Below, in pieces: positions 1 to 8,804 of a stretch of 64,000 bases of DNA (the first letter of the stretch is position 1; each line of letters opens with the position of its first letter). Location of the stretch: contig NZ_JAGGMZ010000001.1 of assembly GCF_017875735.1 (NCBI RefSeq), forward strand, positions 2,232,001 through 2,296,000, read 5' to 3'. The DNA is from Arthrobacter sp. CAN_C5 (GTDB lineage: Bacteria; Actinomycetota; Actinomycetes; Actinomycetales; Micrococcaceae). A program made the translations under genes and the position numbers. The notes under the pieces are model-generated. The model was not told the origin of the DNA. It saw nothing but the letters and a program-made list of their open reading frames with translations, and did no database searches.

Positions 1-495
1 CACGCCCCGAAAGTTGCCGCCGGCTACCTCGCCACCCGGATCTTCGAGGGCACGTTCCTGGCGGTCGGCGCAGCCGCCCTGCTCGTCGGAGCCGCCGACA
101 TCGACTCCTTCGCGTACAACATCGCCATGGCAGGCCTCGGGGTCGGAAGCCTGTTCTTTTGCGCCGCGCTCTACCGCTCTCGCCTCGTGCCCCGGTTCCT
201 CGCGGTCTGGGGATTCATCGGCTATGGCGCCCTCGCGGTCGGCTGCTTCCTTGACCTCGCCGGAGTAGCCGGCGCCGGCCTCGTCTCCATGGTTCCCGGG
301 GGCCTGTTTGAACTGGTCTTCGCCATCTGGCTCATTGCGCGCGGCTTTGGCCCGACCTCGACCAACGCGTCCCGAGGTGACTTCGCGGGCCTCGACCATG
401 CCTCCGGCCCGGGCGAAGCAGCACCCGCCCGCGCCGGGATTGAGCCGGGACGTGGAAAGAGCAGCGCTGCCATGTCGCTGGAAACGCCTCGATGA
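1..495 (+). CDS. DUF4386 family membrane protein, C-terminal part
   Basis: The reading frame is open from the window edge and ends at TGA 493-495, so the N-terminus lies outside the window. The visible part has several hydrophobic segments and the hallmarks I associate with DUF4386 integral membrane proteins: a conserved YRSRLVPRFLAVWG stretch and a late PGGLFELVFAIWLIARGF segment. The last ~45 residues are a hydrophilic, Pro/Ala/Arg-rich tail that the family does not normally need and may be poorly conserved. The function of the family is unknown. Confidence 0.8.
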   Translation, partial: HAPKVAAGYLATRIFEGTFLAVGAAALLVGAADIDSFAYNIAMAGLGVGSLFFCAALYRSRLVPRFLAVWGFIGYGALAVGCFLDLAGVAGAGLVSMVPGGLFELVFAIWLIARGFGPTSTNASRGDFAGLDHASGPGEAAPARAGIEPGRGKSSAAMSLETPR

Positions 496-564
496 GTCTC
501 CACTGCGGTACAGACGTGCCGCCGGCAGCGACCAAGACCAGCGGTCCACACCACCTCATGGATT

Positions 565-1014
565 GTGATGGAACCCTTTAGAGAACATCATCCCGCCACA
601 CGCCCGGGGGAGGCCGCTGCGGCCCTGCTGATAGTTGTCGCCTGCTTCCAAGCGCTGCTGGCAGCAGGGGCACCGTGGGGCGAAGCAGCATACGGAGGAG
701 CAACCTCCGGGGTCCTGCCTGAGAGCCTTCGGGCAAGTAGCGCCGTCGCCGCCGTGATCTATCTGGTGCTGGCAGGTATTGCCGGAACCCCTGTGGCACC
801 CGAGTTAGTCCGCAGCCGCTTCATGTACGGAACAAGCGCGTTGATGGCCGTCGGAGCAATCACGAACATCGCCTCGCCCTCCTTCGTAGAACGCATCACC
901 TGGACCCCGGTGACCATACTGCTCGTCATCGCGCTCTGGCGTGCCGCCCGCCTGGACACTGCCCGGGCCACCACGTCCCCGGCACCGGCGCTGCAGCGGG
1001 TTCCGGGCCGGTAA
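565..1014 (+). CDS. Small integral membrane protein, function unknown
   Basis: This 149-residue protein has about four hydrophobic segments (roughly residues 18-35, 57-75, 86-105 and 113-128) and a short polar tail, so it is probably a four-helix membrane protein. A GTG at 565 is followed at once by an ATG at 568; either may be the start. It lies 70 bp after the DUF4386 gene on the same strand. I do not recognise a named family. Confidence 0.6.
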   Translation: MMEPFREHHPATRPGEAAAALLIVVACFQALLAAGAPWGEAAYGGATSGVLPESLRASSAVAAVIYLVLAGIAGTPVAPELVRSRFMYGTSALMAVGAITNIASPSFVERITWTPVTILLVIALWRAARLDTARATTSPAPALQRVPGR

Positions 1015-1185
1015 ACGGGCTGTCCTTTAGTGCACCTTCGTTTGGGCACCACCACGAAGACCTTCATCAGGGGACGGCGCCGTGCGGAACTGCTCAAATC
1101 ACGAACGCACCCCGATTGACCCGCGCCATAAATGCCGGAACAAACCATCAAACACCGAGCTAAAGCAATCCTGAGAGACGACACC

Positions 1186-2430
1186 ATGACGCATAATTCC
1201 CGCAGTACCAGCATCTGGCCGGCTGAACGGTCGGTGGCAATCATCGGGGCCGGTTACGCCGGCGTAATGACCGCCAACAGGCTGCGCTCCTCACTGACAG
1301 ATGAAGAAGCTGAGCAGATCCGGATCGTCATCATCAACCCGACGGGATCGTTCGTTGAGAGAATCCGGCTTCACGAGGTCGCTGCCGGCACGACCCCGAC
1401 CGCTTCCTTCCCGCTTGGCGATGTCCTGCACTCCGACGTCCAACTCTTGGAAGGAAGCGCCGTTCATATCAATCCCCGGAGCCAGGTCATCACGGCCGAA
1501 ACCGCAACCGGCGCACAAACACTGCACTACGATGTATTGGCATACACCGTTGGAAGTCTGGCCTCCAGCACGGTTCCCGGGGCAAGCACTTACGCTCATA
1601 CCATCGCCGATGCTGACGGGGCCCTCCGAGCCCAGACCGCGATCAAGATCGCCCCGTCCGGCAAGCGCATCATCGTCGTGGGGGGCGGATACACCTCTAT
1701 CGAGGCCGCTTCTGAGATCGCTGAGCAACACCCGGACGCAGTCGTCACCCTCCTCTGCGGTGGAGAACTTGCAGAATCGATGACGGCCCGCGCCAGGGCG
1801 AGCATCCGAAAGTCACTGGAACGCCTGAATGTCGTCGTCAGGTCGGGCGTCCGCATCAGTTCAGTGACGCAGCAGGGAGTGACCACAAATTCCGGCGAAC
1901 AGATTGTTGCTGATGTTTGTATCTGGGCTGCTTCCTTTGCCGTTCCGAAGCTTGCGGAAACGAGCGGTCTGGCCACCGATTCCTCCGGCCGGCTTCAGGT
2001 CGACGCGTGCCTGAGGGCCTGGGATTACCCGAATATCATTGGCGCCGGTGATGCCACCGTCATGCCGGCAGGGCTGGGAAGCCACCTTCGTATGGGGTGC
2101 GCGGCGGCACTTCCGATGGGGAGTTTCGCCGCTAGGACAATCCTTGCCCAGCTCAGAGGAGTCGAACCGGAACCGGCCTCAATTGGATACGTCCTGCAGT
2201 GCCTGAGTCTTGGGCGGCTGGACGGTTTCATCCAGATGGTGGGCTCTGACGACACGCCTCGACCCCTGTGGTCTCGCGGGCGTACCGGGGCTTGGATCAA
2301 AGAGGCCATCTGTCGGATGACCGTCAGCGCCCTGCGAAAGGAACGGGACCGGCCCGGATCCTACAAAGCACCGAAAGGGCCCCCGGCGCCCCCCACATTG
2401 GACGTTTCTGCCCCGGCCGGCACCCACTGA
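1186..2430 (+). CDS. NAD(P)/FAD-dependent oxidoreductase, NDH-2-like
   Basis: The protein has a Rossmann FAD site near the N-terminus (IIGAGYAGVMTANRL), a second nucleotide-binding motif in the middle (VVGGGYTSIEAASEIA) and a GAGDA-type FAD motif near residue 290, the layout of the pyridine nucleotide-disulphide reductase superfamily and of type II NADH dehydrogenases. It would transfer electrons from NAD(P)H to a quinone or similar acceptor. The ATG at 1186 follows a GAGAG-type ribosome site; the frame is open further upstream (to 1132) but lacks such a site there. The C-terminus lacks an obvious membrane anchor. The acceptor is not known. Confidence 0.85.
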   Translation: MTHNSRSTSIWPAERSVAIIGAGYAGVMTANRLRSSLTDEEAEQIRIVIINPTGSFVERIRLHEVAAGTTPTASFPLGDVLHSDVQLLEGSAVHINPRSQVITAETATGAQTLHYDVLAYTVGSLASSTVPGASTYAHTIADADGALRAQTAIKIAPSGKRIIVVGGGYTSIEAASEIAEQHPDAVVTLLCGGELAESMTARARASIRKSLERLNVVVRSGVRISSVTQQGVTTNSGEQIVADVCIWAASFAVPKLAETSGLATDSSGRLQVDACLRAWDYPNIIGAGDATVMPAGLGSHLRMGCAAALPMGSFAARTILAQLRGVEPEPASIGYVLQCLSLGRLDGFIQMVGSDDTPRPLWSRGRTGAWIKEAICRMTVSALRKERDRPGSYKAPKGPPAPPTLDVSAPAGTH

Positions 2431-2562
2431 CGACCTCTGGTGGGGGAGCCAGGAATTTCTCCGTCGTGGAAATTAATGATTGGAATTTCGCCGCCGCCCA
2501 CTTCCAGTGCACTCAGGCCGGCCGCGAATTACGAACCCGTTCGGGTTAAGGAAGGCACCCGC

Positions 2563-2832
2563 ATGATGCAGGACAACGATGATGACCGGTACCGTCGCGT
2601 TCTTCAGTCAGTAGCCGACTGCCTCGACGACGCCGCAGCTGCTTTCAAACGGGCCCGCACGAACCCCTCCTTCGACAGGGAGGACCTTGAGGCACTCGAC
2701 TGGATGTGCAGGTCGCTCAATGATCTGTCTGCCACCATCCAAGGACTCAGGCTCGCCGACGGCCACCGCACCAGAGTGGACCGGTCCCGCACGACCGGCA
2801 GCCGTCAGCAGTCCAGTGCCGCCACCGGATAG
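2563..2832 (+). CDS. Small hypothetical protein, paralogue of the one at 48.7 kb
   Basis: An ~89-residue acidic, probably helical protein starting at tandem ATGs (2563/2566) behind AAGGAAGG. Its core (RYRRVLQSVADCL... LDWMCRSLNDLSATIQGL) matches the protein at 48724-49041 (QYFRVLQSVALCL... LLWMHTSLDDMLATIHGL). The two therefore form a small family with conserved RVLQSVA, LxWMxxSLxD and ATIxGL blocks. No domain or function is recognised. The Ser/Thr/Arg-rich C-terminal tail is not shared. Confidence 0.65.
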   Translation: MMQDNDDDRYRRVLQSVADCLDDAAAAFKRARTNPSFDREDLEALDWMCRSLNDLSATIQGLRLADGHRTRVDRSRTTGSRQQSSAATG

Positions 2833-3206
2833 CCCCGGAGAAGGAGCAAGTCTCAACAGACCACCGATAGCCCGCAGCCTGGCTCTCCCCGGCCCAGGTC
2901 TGGAGGGTGCTGTATCTGCTGATCAAAGGGGTGTGGGCACCCATCCCATCAGACACCTCGCCGCTGCGGTCCAGCTGAATTGAGGAATTGCCGCGTGGGT
3001 GGGAATCGCGGTCCATCCGGGATCGGTTGCCCTTCACCCAGCGGAGGGCTCTCGATCTTTTCACTCATGCCCATCGGGGCCCGGTGCTGTGTTCAAATCC
3101 TCCGTCCCGTCAGACCGGATCCACCCGAGACCTCAAGGACGCCCGCGGGTCCTTCCTAGCCCATGCCCGGCACCGCTTCCAACCATCAAACATGCAGGAA
3201 ATACCG

Positions 3207-3407
3207 ATGCTGAACTATCCGCCCGAATACATAATGATCCTCCACGATGCCGAGTTGGCCAGGTTCCTTGCGGCCGCCGAGCACCGCCGGAACGTCGAAC
3301 GCCGGTTGGCAGGTGGCACGGACCCGGTCCCTGAGCGCCCCGTTCTCACCCGACGGAAGGGATTCCTGAAGTCGCTGACGGCGGCACGGAAGCTGAGGGC
3401 GCGGTGA
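3207..3407 (+). CDS. Small basic hypothetical protein
   Basis: A 66-residue ORF from ATG 3207, preceded by AGGAA seven bases upstream; an ATG at 3192 is an alternative. The N-terminal half (PPEYIMILHDAELARFLAAAEHRR) looks like an amphipathic helix and the C-terminal third is Lys/Arg-rich. No family is recognised. Clear spacing of the ribosome site is the main support. Confidence 0.4.
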   Translation: MLNYPPEYIMILHDAELARFLAAAEHRRNVERRLAGGTDPVPERPVLTRRKGFLKSLTAARKLRAR

Positions 3408-3454
3408 GCCCGCTGCCAGTGCAGGCGGTTCCCTGTGGCAGCTGCCCTTGATCG

Positions 3455-3611
3455 ACCGTACGGCCCCGCGGAAATTTGCACGACCGGGGCAAGGCCTGTG
3501 TACAGGAGCACCCAACTCGGCGGCGATATGGGCCACCGGGCGGCGGGCGGCCACCCGGTCAACAATCAAGCGTCTTCCATGAACCGTCAACCGGGCATTA
3601 ACGTGGGACAC
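3455..3611 (-). pseudogene. IS481-family transposase, N-terminal remnant
   Basis: Reading leftward from GTG 3611, the frame encodes SHVNARLTVHGRRLIVDRV followed by PVAHIAAELG, the helix-turn-helix start of IS481-type transposases (usual form 'SHANARLTVHGRRLLVERV'). Homology ends within ~50 residues and the DDE catalytic domain is absent. A strong inverted repeat (3612-3670) lies directly upstream and may be part of the former element end. Confidence 0.65.
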
Positions 3612-3670
3612 GAGGACCTCCGAGTGGAACGTGCGGGAACTAGACAGCTCCACTAAGCCCGGAGGTCCTC
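3612..3670. repeat. Inverted repeat GAGGACCTCCG / CGGAGGTCCTC
   Basis: An 11-bp perfect inverted repeat (3612-3622 and 3660-3670) encloses a second, smaller stem (GTGGA...TCCAC), so the segment can form a long hairpin. A related hairpin with the same AGGACCTCCG/CGGAGGTCCT arms occurs at 24585-24637. It may be an insertion-sequence end or a terminator; the sequence alone does not decide. Confidence 0.55.
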
Positions 3671-3734
3671 CTCATTTTCAAGCCCTAGCGTCAACAACGT
3701 CCTGACTCAGTACACCTGATATGTAGGTCTGTCT

Positions 3735-4040
3735 TGTCAAGGGGCAGGGGAAAGCGGTCCCGGGCTGGCGTGTCCGGGACCGCTTTCTTCTGGTTGCCGG
3801 TTGGTCTGGCGGGGTGTTCAGCGTGTCAAAGGCGACGGCGCGGTCAGACTGATATGCGCGGGTTGGTTACCGCAGGACGAAGTGTTCGGCTGGAGGTTAC
3901 CGCTGGTCTAGCAAGATCGGGCGTGGCCGCCGGGGCGGTTGCCCATAGGTGTATCGCGGGTTTACTCCACGCGCTGCAAGGAAGCACTCCGCAGGGACTG
4001 TTCCGGCAGGCCCCTGGCATCCTTCGACGGATGTCAGGGG
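3735..4040 (-). ncRNA. Candidate bridge RNA region of the IS110-type element
   Basis: IS110-family recombinases use a structured 'bridge' RNA made from the non-coding flank of the element; in IS1111-like members it lies downstream of the recombinase gene. This stretch is downstream of the gene, contains no convincing ORF and holds two strong hairpins: an 11-bp stem at 3753-3763/3774-3784 and a 12-bp stem at 4011-4022/4029-4040. The target- and donor-binding loops were not identified, so this is a positional and structural inference only. Confidence 0.3.
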
Positions 4041-4044
4041 ACGG

Positions 4045-5154
4045 TTATCTGACCGGTACCGGCCCGGGTGGGGCTTCGGCGGTGACGGCCAGGGACCAGC
4101 ACCAGCCAGCCAGTTCCCGGGCGATGGCCACGTTGGCGATGACGGGGCGTTTGCGGCGTTCCAGGTAGGTGATCCACCGGTGGTGCAGGCGGCGGTTCCC
4201 GGCATGCCCGCGGGTCCGGGCCTCGGAGCTGGCTTCCTCCCACCGGGCGCGCATCATTCGTGAGGGGTTGTTATACGGGCGGCGGTGGTGCCAGGCGGCC
4301 TCGACCAGGAGCCGGCGGGCGTGGGTGTTTCCGGTCTTCGTGATCGATCCCTGTGACCGGGAGGCACCCGAGGAATGTTCGGTGGGCACCAGCCCCAGGT
4401 AGGCCCCGATGGTGGCGCCGCTGAACCGGTTCCAGTCCCCGATCTCCACGGCCAACCCGAACGCGCTCAGCGTGGAAATGCCGCGCAGGCACTGCAGTGC
4501 CCGGACCACCGGGGTGTATTCGCTTCCGTAGGCCATTGAGGCGATGGCCTCATCGAGGCGCTCCCGGCGGTCCAGGGTCTCGTGCATGGCCTCCAGGGAT
4601 GATTCATACGTCAGCTGCCGGGCCGGGGCCGGGAAATGCTGGCGGGCCAGCCAAAGTTCGTGGGTCCCGGTCCAGGCCTGCCCGCCGGAATACACGATGC
4701 CCTGGCGCAACAGGAACTTGGAAATCCGGTGCCGGCAGCGCATCAGATCCCCGCGGACATCCTCGCGGGAACGCACCAGATCCCGGGCCGCTTCCTGATC
4801 CGCCGAGGGGATCCGCACGACCGTGATCTCACCGAGTTTCAGCAGCCGGGCCAGATGCAGGGCATCCCTCGCATCGGTCTTGACCCGGTCACCGGAGGGG
4901 CGCTGAAGCTTCGACGGGGCCGCGACCACCGTATCGATGCCGGCACCAAGCAGGAACCGGGCCAGACCGAAACCGGTCGGACCGGCCTCGTAGACGACCC
5001 TCACCGGCGGCGGAAGAGAGACAATCCAGGCCAGGATCTCATCCCGGTCCGGTGTCATCCGGCGCTGGAAAACCTCACCGGTCTGCCCATCCAGGGCGCA
5101 CCCGGCCACGGAACGGGCATGGACATCCAAGCCGACGCTTGTACGCTCGAACAT
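4045..5154 (-). CDS. IS110-family transposase (DEDD recombinase)
   Basis: Starts at ATG 5154, eight bases after GGAGG, and encodes ~369 residues, normal for the family. The RuvC-like N-terminal domain shows the acidic residues in GLDVHARS, YEAGPTGFGLAR and KTDARDALHLA. The C-terminal transposase_20 domain carries LRGISTLSAFGLAVEIGDW and the GSITKTGNTHARRLLVEAAW signature with its serine. There is no frameshift or stop, so the gene looks able to work. Confidence 0.93.
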   Translation of the reverse strand: MFERTSVGLDVHARSVAGCALDGQTGEVFQRRMTPDRDEILAWIVSLPPPVRVVYEAGPTGFGLARFLLGAGIDTVVAAPSKLQRPSGDRVKTDARDALHLARLLKLGEITVVRIPSADQEAARDLVRSREDVRGDLMRCRHRISKFLLRQGIVYSGGQAWTGTHELWLARQHFPAPARQLTYESSLEAMHETLDRRERLDEAIASMAYGSEYTPVVRALQCLRGISTLSAFGLAVEIGDWNRFSGATIGAYLGLVPTEHSSGASRSQGSITKTGNTHARRLLVEAAWHHRRPYNNPSRMMRARWEEASSEARTRGHAGNRRLHHRWITYLERRKRPVIANVAIARELAGWCWSLAVTAEAPPGPVPVR

Positions 5155-5258
5155 AGCTGGAACCTCCAATTTTCAAATGTGGCTCTACCTGTCCGCCAAG
5201 TGTGGCAGGCAACCCACGAACTGCTTTGAAAAGGAGGTTCCAGCCCCGAACCCGGCCA

Positions 5259-5459
5259 CTACATATCGTCTAGGTCTGCGTGAAGGGCTAGGGCGGCGGC
5301 AGTCAGTTCCTGCTCACGGGCGAGGGCAGTACGCGCCTCACCTACCACCGCTTCATCCGCCGGCGCTACTTCACAGTCTGCGTCACGCGCACCGTAATGC
5401 TTCGGAAGCGGTGCACCCGTACTGAGCCAGGTCCGCCAGTTCCGTTCCACCTCGGCCAA
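5259..5459 (-). CDS. Uncertain ORF cut by the IS110-type element
   Basis: A 66-codon frame from TTG 5459 (in-frame stop just upstream at 5472-5474) runs into the right junction of the IS110-type element and stops there. The product is Ala/Glu-rich and resembles no family I know. If the element is removed at the TAGGTCTG repeat, the frame continues for about 11 more codons before a stop, so it may be a small gene clipped by the insertion. No good ribosome site was seen. Confidence 0.2.
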   Translation of the reverse strand: MAEVERNWRTWLSTGAPLPKHYGARDADCEVAPADEAVVGEARTALAREQELTAAALALHADLDDM

Positions 5460-5524
5460 ATGTCCCGGATTTCACCGTCATTGAAAACAAGAGTTTGCTC
5501 ACTCGGTCGGCGCCGGGCAGTCCG

Positions 5525-6697
5525 CTAGCGGACCGTAGGTCTAACCCTATTCATCGTTCGCCGATTCAGGGCCCACGTGCTGAGTCCACCGACGGCGAAG
5601 GCTGCGCCCAGCAGAGCCGACCCCGCCCAGCCGGCGGTGTCATATAGAGCCGTTGTAGTCGCGGCGCCGAGCGCGGAGCCTAGAGAGTAGAAGACCATGT
5701 AGGCGCCGATGGTGGTGCTCGTGCGGTCAGCGTAGACGCTGGTCAGAAGGTGCTGGTTGCTGACGTGGGTTGCCTGGACAGCGAAATCGAGCAGGATGAC
5801 TCCAACGATGAGAAGTATGAGTGACGAAGGAAGCTGCCCGATCGCGAGCCATGAGATCAGCAAGATCACCAGTGCGATACCTGTGAGGCGGTTCGCGCTT
5901 CCGGCGTCTGCCCAACTACCAGCACGGGCGGCGCCGATTGCACCAGCAAGTCCAGCGATGCCGAACAATCCCACCTGTGTTTCGTTGAGGTGCCACGGCG
6001 AAGCGGTCAAGGGCAGGGTCATGCCGCTCCACAGGGCGCCGAAGGAAGCGAATAAGAAGAAGGCGATTACCCCCCGACTGAAAAAAACCGGTTGAAAGAA
6101 CATGCCCGCGAAAGAGCGGATCAATGCCCCATACCGGACATCCCTCGGCCTGGCATCATCAGGAAGCAGAAGCAGCATCAACAACACTAGAGTCGCCGCA
6201 AATACTGCTAACACAATGAAGACGCTGCGCCATCCCCACACGTCAGCAAGAAACCCAGCGAGGATGCGCCCACCAAGGATGCCCACTACGACACCTGAGG
6301 TCACGATTCCCAGATTGTGTCCACGCTCGGCCGGCGCAGAAACCGCCGCAGCGTAGGCAACCGCGGTCTGCACGACCACGGCGAACACGCCCGTTATCGC
6401 GATGCCAGCGAAGGCGACCCACGCTGCGGGTGCGGCTGCCACAAGGACCAGGCCCGCAGCTACTGCAATGAGGTGGGCAACGATCAACTGTCTTCGATCG
6501 ATCAGATCGCCTAATGGCACAAGAAAGATCAGGCCTAGGAGATAACCGAGTTGACCGACGGCCACGAACCATCCCACCGACCCAGCCGGCACTCCCAGGT
6601 CAACGCCCATCTGACCGATGACCGGCTGGCTTGCATACACGCTCGCAACCGCGACGCCGCAGATCAGAACCAGGAGCGTTCTCGTTCGCCGATTCAC
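5525..6697 (-). CDS. MFS transporter, drug/metabolite efflux type
   Basis: About 390 residues with 12 predicted transmembrane helices. The early part (GVAVASVYASQPVIGQMG) and the loop GDLIDRRQLIVAHL match the MFS_1 group of drug or sugar-efflux permeases. The frame is open far upstream (to 7039), but that section runs antisense through the neighbouring regulator and is not protein-like; GTG 6697 starts the recognisable protein. It is transcribed divergently from the HxlR regulator at 6798, which probably controls it. The substrate is unknown. Confidence 0.85.
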   Translation of the reverse strand: MNRRTRTLLVLICGVAVASVYASQPVIGQMGVDLGVPAGSVGWFVAVGQLGYLLGLIFLVPLGDLIDRRQLIVAHLIAVAAGLVLVAAAPAAWVAFAGIAITGVFAVVVQTAVAYAAAVSAPAERGHNLGIVTSGVVVGILGGRILAGFLADVWGWRSVFIVLAVFAATLVLLMLLLLPDDARPRDVRYGALIRSFAGMFFQPVFFSRGVIAFFLFASFGALWSGMTLPLTASPWHLNETQVGLFGIAGLAGAIGAARAGSWADAGSANRLTGIALVILLISWLAIGQLPSSLILLIVGVILLDFAVQATHVSNQHLLTSVYADRTSTTIGAYMVFYSLGSALGAATTTALYDTAGWAGSALLGAAFAVGGLSTWALNRRTMNRVRPTVR

Positions 6698-6797
6698 GCC
6701 AATCAACCATCCAATCAGTATCGATTTGCAACTGATTGAAACGTAAGTCAAAATGGTAGCGATATGCAACTTATGGAGGTTTGAACCGGCTTTGACT

Positions 6798-7256
6798 GTG
6801 AACGTCGTGTGGACAGATCCGGATTGCCCCGTCGCGCGGACAGCCGATGTGGTGGGAGACCGTTGGAGCTTGCTGGTCATACGCGATGCGATGGATGGCG
6901 CCCGGTCTTTCACTGATTTCCTGCACCGCACCGGCATCGCCCGTAATATCCTCACAGAGCGGCTGCGAAGCCTCACCACCCATGGCCTTCTCGCTCGGGT
7001 CGACGCGCCGTCCGGTAAGCGCAAACTGTATGAGCTCACCGACGCTGGCAGGGACTTCTTTCCAGTGATTGTTGCACTGCGTCAATGGGGGGAGCGTCAC
7101 GCGTTCCGTGCCGGGGAAGAACATTCATGGCTGGTGGGCGACAACGGCATTCAGGTACCACAGCTCATCCCTATGGCAGGTGATGGGACAGTACTCACGA
7201 GTGACAATACGCGCGTCCGGGGTGTTGAAGGGTTGGTGACCGGCATGGGCGGGTAG
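6798..7256 (+). CDS. HxlR-family winged-helix regulator
   Basis: The core CPVARTADVVGDRWSLLVIRD, followed by FTDFLHRTGIARNILTERLRSL and RKLYELTDAGRDFFPV, is the HxlR (DUF24) winged-helix domain; the single N-terminal cysteine is the usual redox-sensing position. The frame is open from ATG 6753, but its first residues overlap a promoter-like region, so GTG 6798 (or 6807) is preferred. It lies head-to-head with the MFS gene, the classic arrangement for quinone- or electrophile-responsive HxlR repressors. Confidence 0.85.
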   Translation: MNVVWTDPDCPVARTADVVGDRWSLLVIRDAMDGARSFTDFLHRTGIARNILTERLRSLTTHGLLARVDAPSGKRKLYELTDAGRDFFPVIVALRQWGERHAFRAGEEHSWLVGDNGIQVPQLIPMAGDGTVLTSDNTRVRGVEGLVTGMGG

Positions 7257-7745
7257 CTACGCCGTACCGCACCTTTGTCGGAGCGAATCGGTGGATACTG
7301 TGGCCGACATAAATGATGCACCGCGCGTGAACCTCCGCAAGCAGCACCTGACAAACCGCGCCGGGGCGGCGCCGGCCACAGGGTGGAGTGGTGGCAGAGA
7401 ACGCGGATGACGTCGTGTCATGCCACCGCATCCGGTGAGAGCCGTTCTTGCATCGCGCTGCAGCTCGGTGGCCCGAGTCGCCCGGCGATCTGGCGGTTGC
7501 AAGTTCCGTGTATTCCCAGGGAGGGAGCACGCTGGCACTGACGCCGGCTGGTGCGCGTTCAGCAATACCGCAGGTTGCCTGCATTTTCGCAGGGCGGAGA
7601 AGTTCGGGTGAACTGGGGTTCAAGCCGCGGGTCAGCGTCGCGGAATTACCCTGGAGCGTCCGCGCTGAATGTGCTGAACACCCCTGGGCGCAACCGTCCG
7701 CGAAGTAGACAGCCCTGAACCTTTGGCTCGCCGGAAGGGCCGGCA
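7257..7745. other. Gap of ~490 bp without a convincing gene
   Basis: This stretch between the HxlR gene and the TetR gene has short overlapping frames on both strands, but none has a good start, family resemblance or protein-like composition. It may be decayed coding DNA. I see no clear terminator, repeat or RNA. Confidence 0.4.
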
Positions 7746-7750
7746 TGCTT

Positions 7751-8362
7751 TCAGACGTCGCTGGTGAGGACCGTTATGCCGAGGAACCCTTCAATGTGTG
7801 ACCAGAGCGGGCCGAGCAGTGCGGGGTCGTTGTACAGCTTCGCGAGCAGGACGTTGCCCTCCAGCTGAGCGATGAGCGCTCTGGCATTAACGATGGTGGC
7901 TTTGTCGTCATCGAGCGGTCCGTCGAGCGTTGCCCTGCGCAGATTCTCGAAGATGAGCTGGCTCTGATCATCGAAGATTTCCCGGAGGCAATCACGCAGA
8001 TCCTGCTCGGAGGTGGTGGTCTCAACAGCCAGGTTGCCGTAGAGACAGCCCACGACCGACCCCGTCGAGCGTTGCCGGTCGTACTGGCCCTGAACCTGTT
8101 CCTGGATCAGCGCCTCGAGCCCCTCCAGGCCGGTTCCCCGGCCGAGGATCTCAACCCAGCGGGCGCGTTCCAAGGCCCATGTTGCCCGCAGGGTCGCCAC
8201 CGTCAGCGCCTGCTTCGACTCGAAGAAGTAGTAGAAGCTTCCCTTTCGGACGTCCGCCCGATCACAGATTTCCGCCACTCCGATCGCACTGTATCCGCGG
8301 TCATGCATCAGCGTGCGCGCGGCCTCCATAAGGTTTTGAGGTGCATCGCTTGTTCTGCCCAT
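7751..8362 (-). CDS. TetR/AcrR-family repressor (copy 1)
   Basis: A 203-residue TetR protein from ATG 8362. Residues ~8-55 form the N-terminal helix-turn-helix (GYSAIGVAEICDRADVRKGSFYYFF); the C-terminal half resembles the TetR_C_6-type ligand domain (QRSTGSVVGCLYGNLAVE). It is almost identical to copy 2 at 34747-35358 except at the last ~20 residues. It diverges from the flavodoxin gene, and the shared promoter contains inverted TTGACCGGT-type sites, so autoregulation is likely. The effector is unknown; the regulated genes suggest quinones or electrophiles. Confidence 0.9.
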   Translation of the reverse strand: MGRTSDAPQNLMEAARTLMHDRGYSAIGVAEICDRADVRKGSFYYFFESKQALTVATLRATWALERARWVEILGRGTGLEGLEALIQEQVQGQYDRQRSTGSVVGCLYGNLAVETTTSEQDLRDCLREIFDDQSQLIFENLRRATLDGPLDDDKATIVNARALIAQLEGNVLLAKLYNDPALLGPLWSHIEGFLGITVLTSDV

Positions 8363-8804
8363 GACTCCAGTATACAACCGGTCAAGTATTGACGTCAGTT
8401 GACCAGTCATCTATGTTTGGGGAACCCAGCCAACATGGAAAGAGGGTCAGTCATGCATGCAGAAGCAGGCGTTACGGTAGCCGTGGCGTATCACAGTGGA
8501 TATGGACATACGGAGCGTCAGGCGCAGGCGGTTGCTGAGGGCGCCCGGCAGGCGGTCGGCAGCACCGCTGTCCTGTATAACGTGGCCGAGCTCAGTGATG
8601 AGCTGTGGGAGGGTCTGGCTGAGGCCGACGCGATCATCTTCGGAACCCCCACTTACATGGGCAGTCAGTCCTCGGTCTTCCAGGCGTTTGCAGAAGCCAG
8701 CGGATCGGTGTGGGCGGCGCAGGGGTGGAAAGACAAGGTCGCAGCCAACGCCCTGACCTCCCTATCGGTGCTGGCCGCACAGCACAGCATGCACTGGGTC
8801 TCCC
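7802..8804. repeat. Duplicated TetR-flavodoxin module, copy 1 of 2
   Basis: From the 3' end of the TetR gene to the middle of the flavodoxin gene this DNA is nearly identical to 34798-35838. Differences are a few point changes, a 39-bp in-frame deletion after 8746, and loss of homology at 8804/8805. The left limit is where the TetR C-termini diverge. No IS sits at either end, so homologous or illegitimate recombination is more likely than simple transposition. Confidence 0.9.
8377..8410. promoter_or_regulatory. TetR operator pair in the divergent promoter
   Basis: ACCGGTCAA (8377-8385) and TTGACCAGTCAT (8399-8410) are inverted copies of the same half-motif between the divergent TetR and flavodoxin genes, with a TTGACGTCA-like element between them. 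The same motif occurs at 16700, 16731, 18230, 34303 and 35373-35406, each next to a TetR gene or a reductase-type gene. Confidence 0.65.

Larger units (their letters stand above)
3724..5278 (-). mobile_element. IS110-family insertion sequence, apparently complete
   Basis: The transposase gene at 4045-5154 sits in a ~1.55-kb unit bounded by the only obvious flanking match, the octamer TAGGTCTG at 3724-3731 and 5271-5278. IS110 elements recombine at a short core rather than making long target duplications, so a short repeat at each junction is expected. The larger non-coding flank (~310 bp) lies downstream of the transposase, as in the IS1111 subgroup. The boundaries are inferred and could shift by some bases. 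Confidence 0.6.

Noticed and set aside
3065..3120. tRNA-like T-loop sequence GTTCAAATC with downstream CCGTC
   Set aside because: No matching acceptor stem, anticodon arm or D-arm can be folded around it; the resemblance is limited to nine bases.
5525..7039. Longer MFS start upstream of 6697
   Set aside because: The added ~110 residues are antisense to the HxlR gene, are Arg/Ser-rich and have no transporter similarity.
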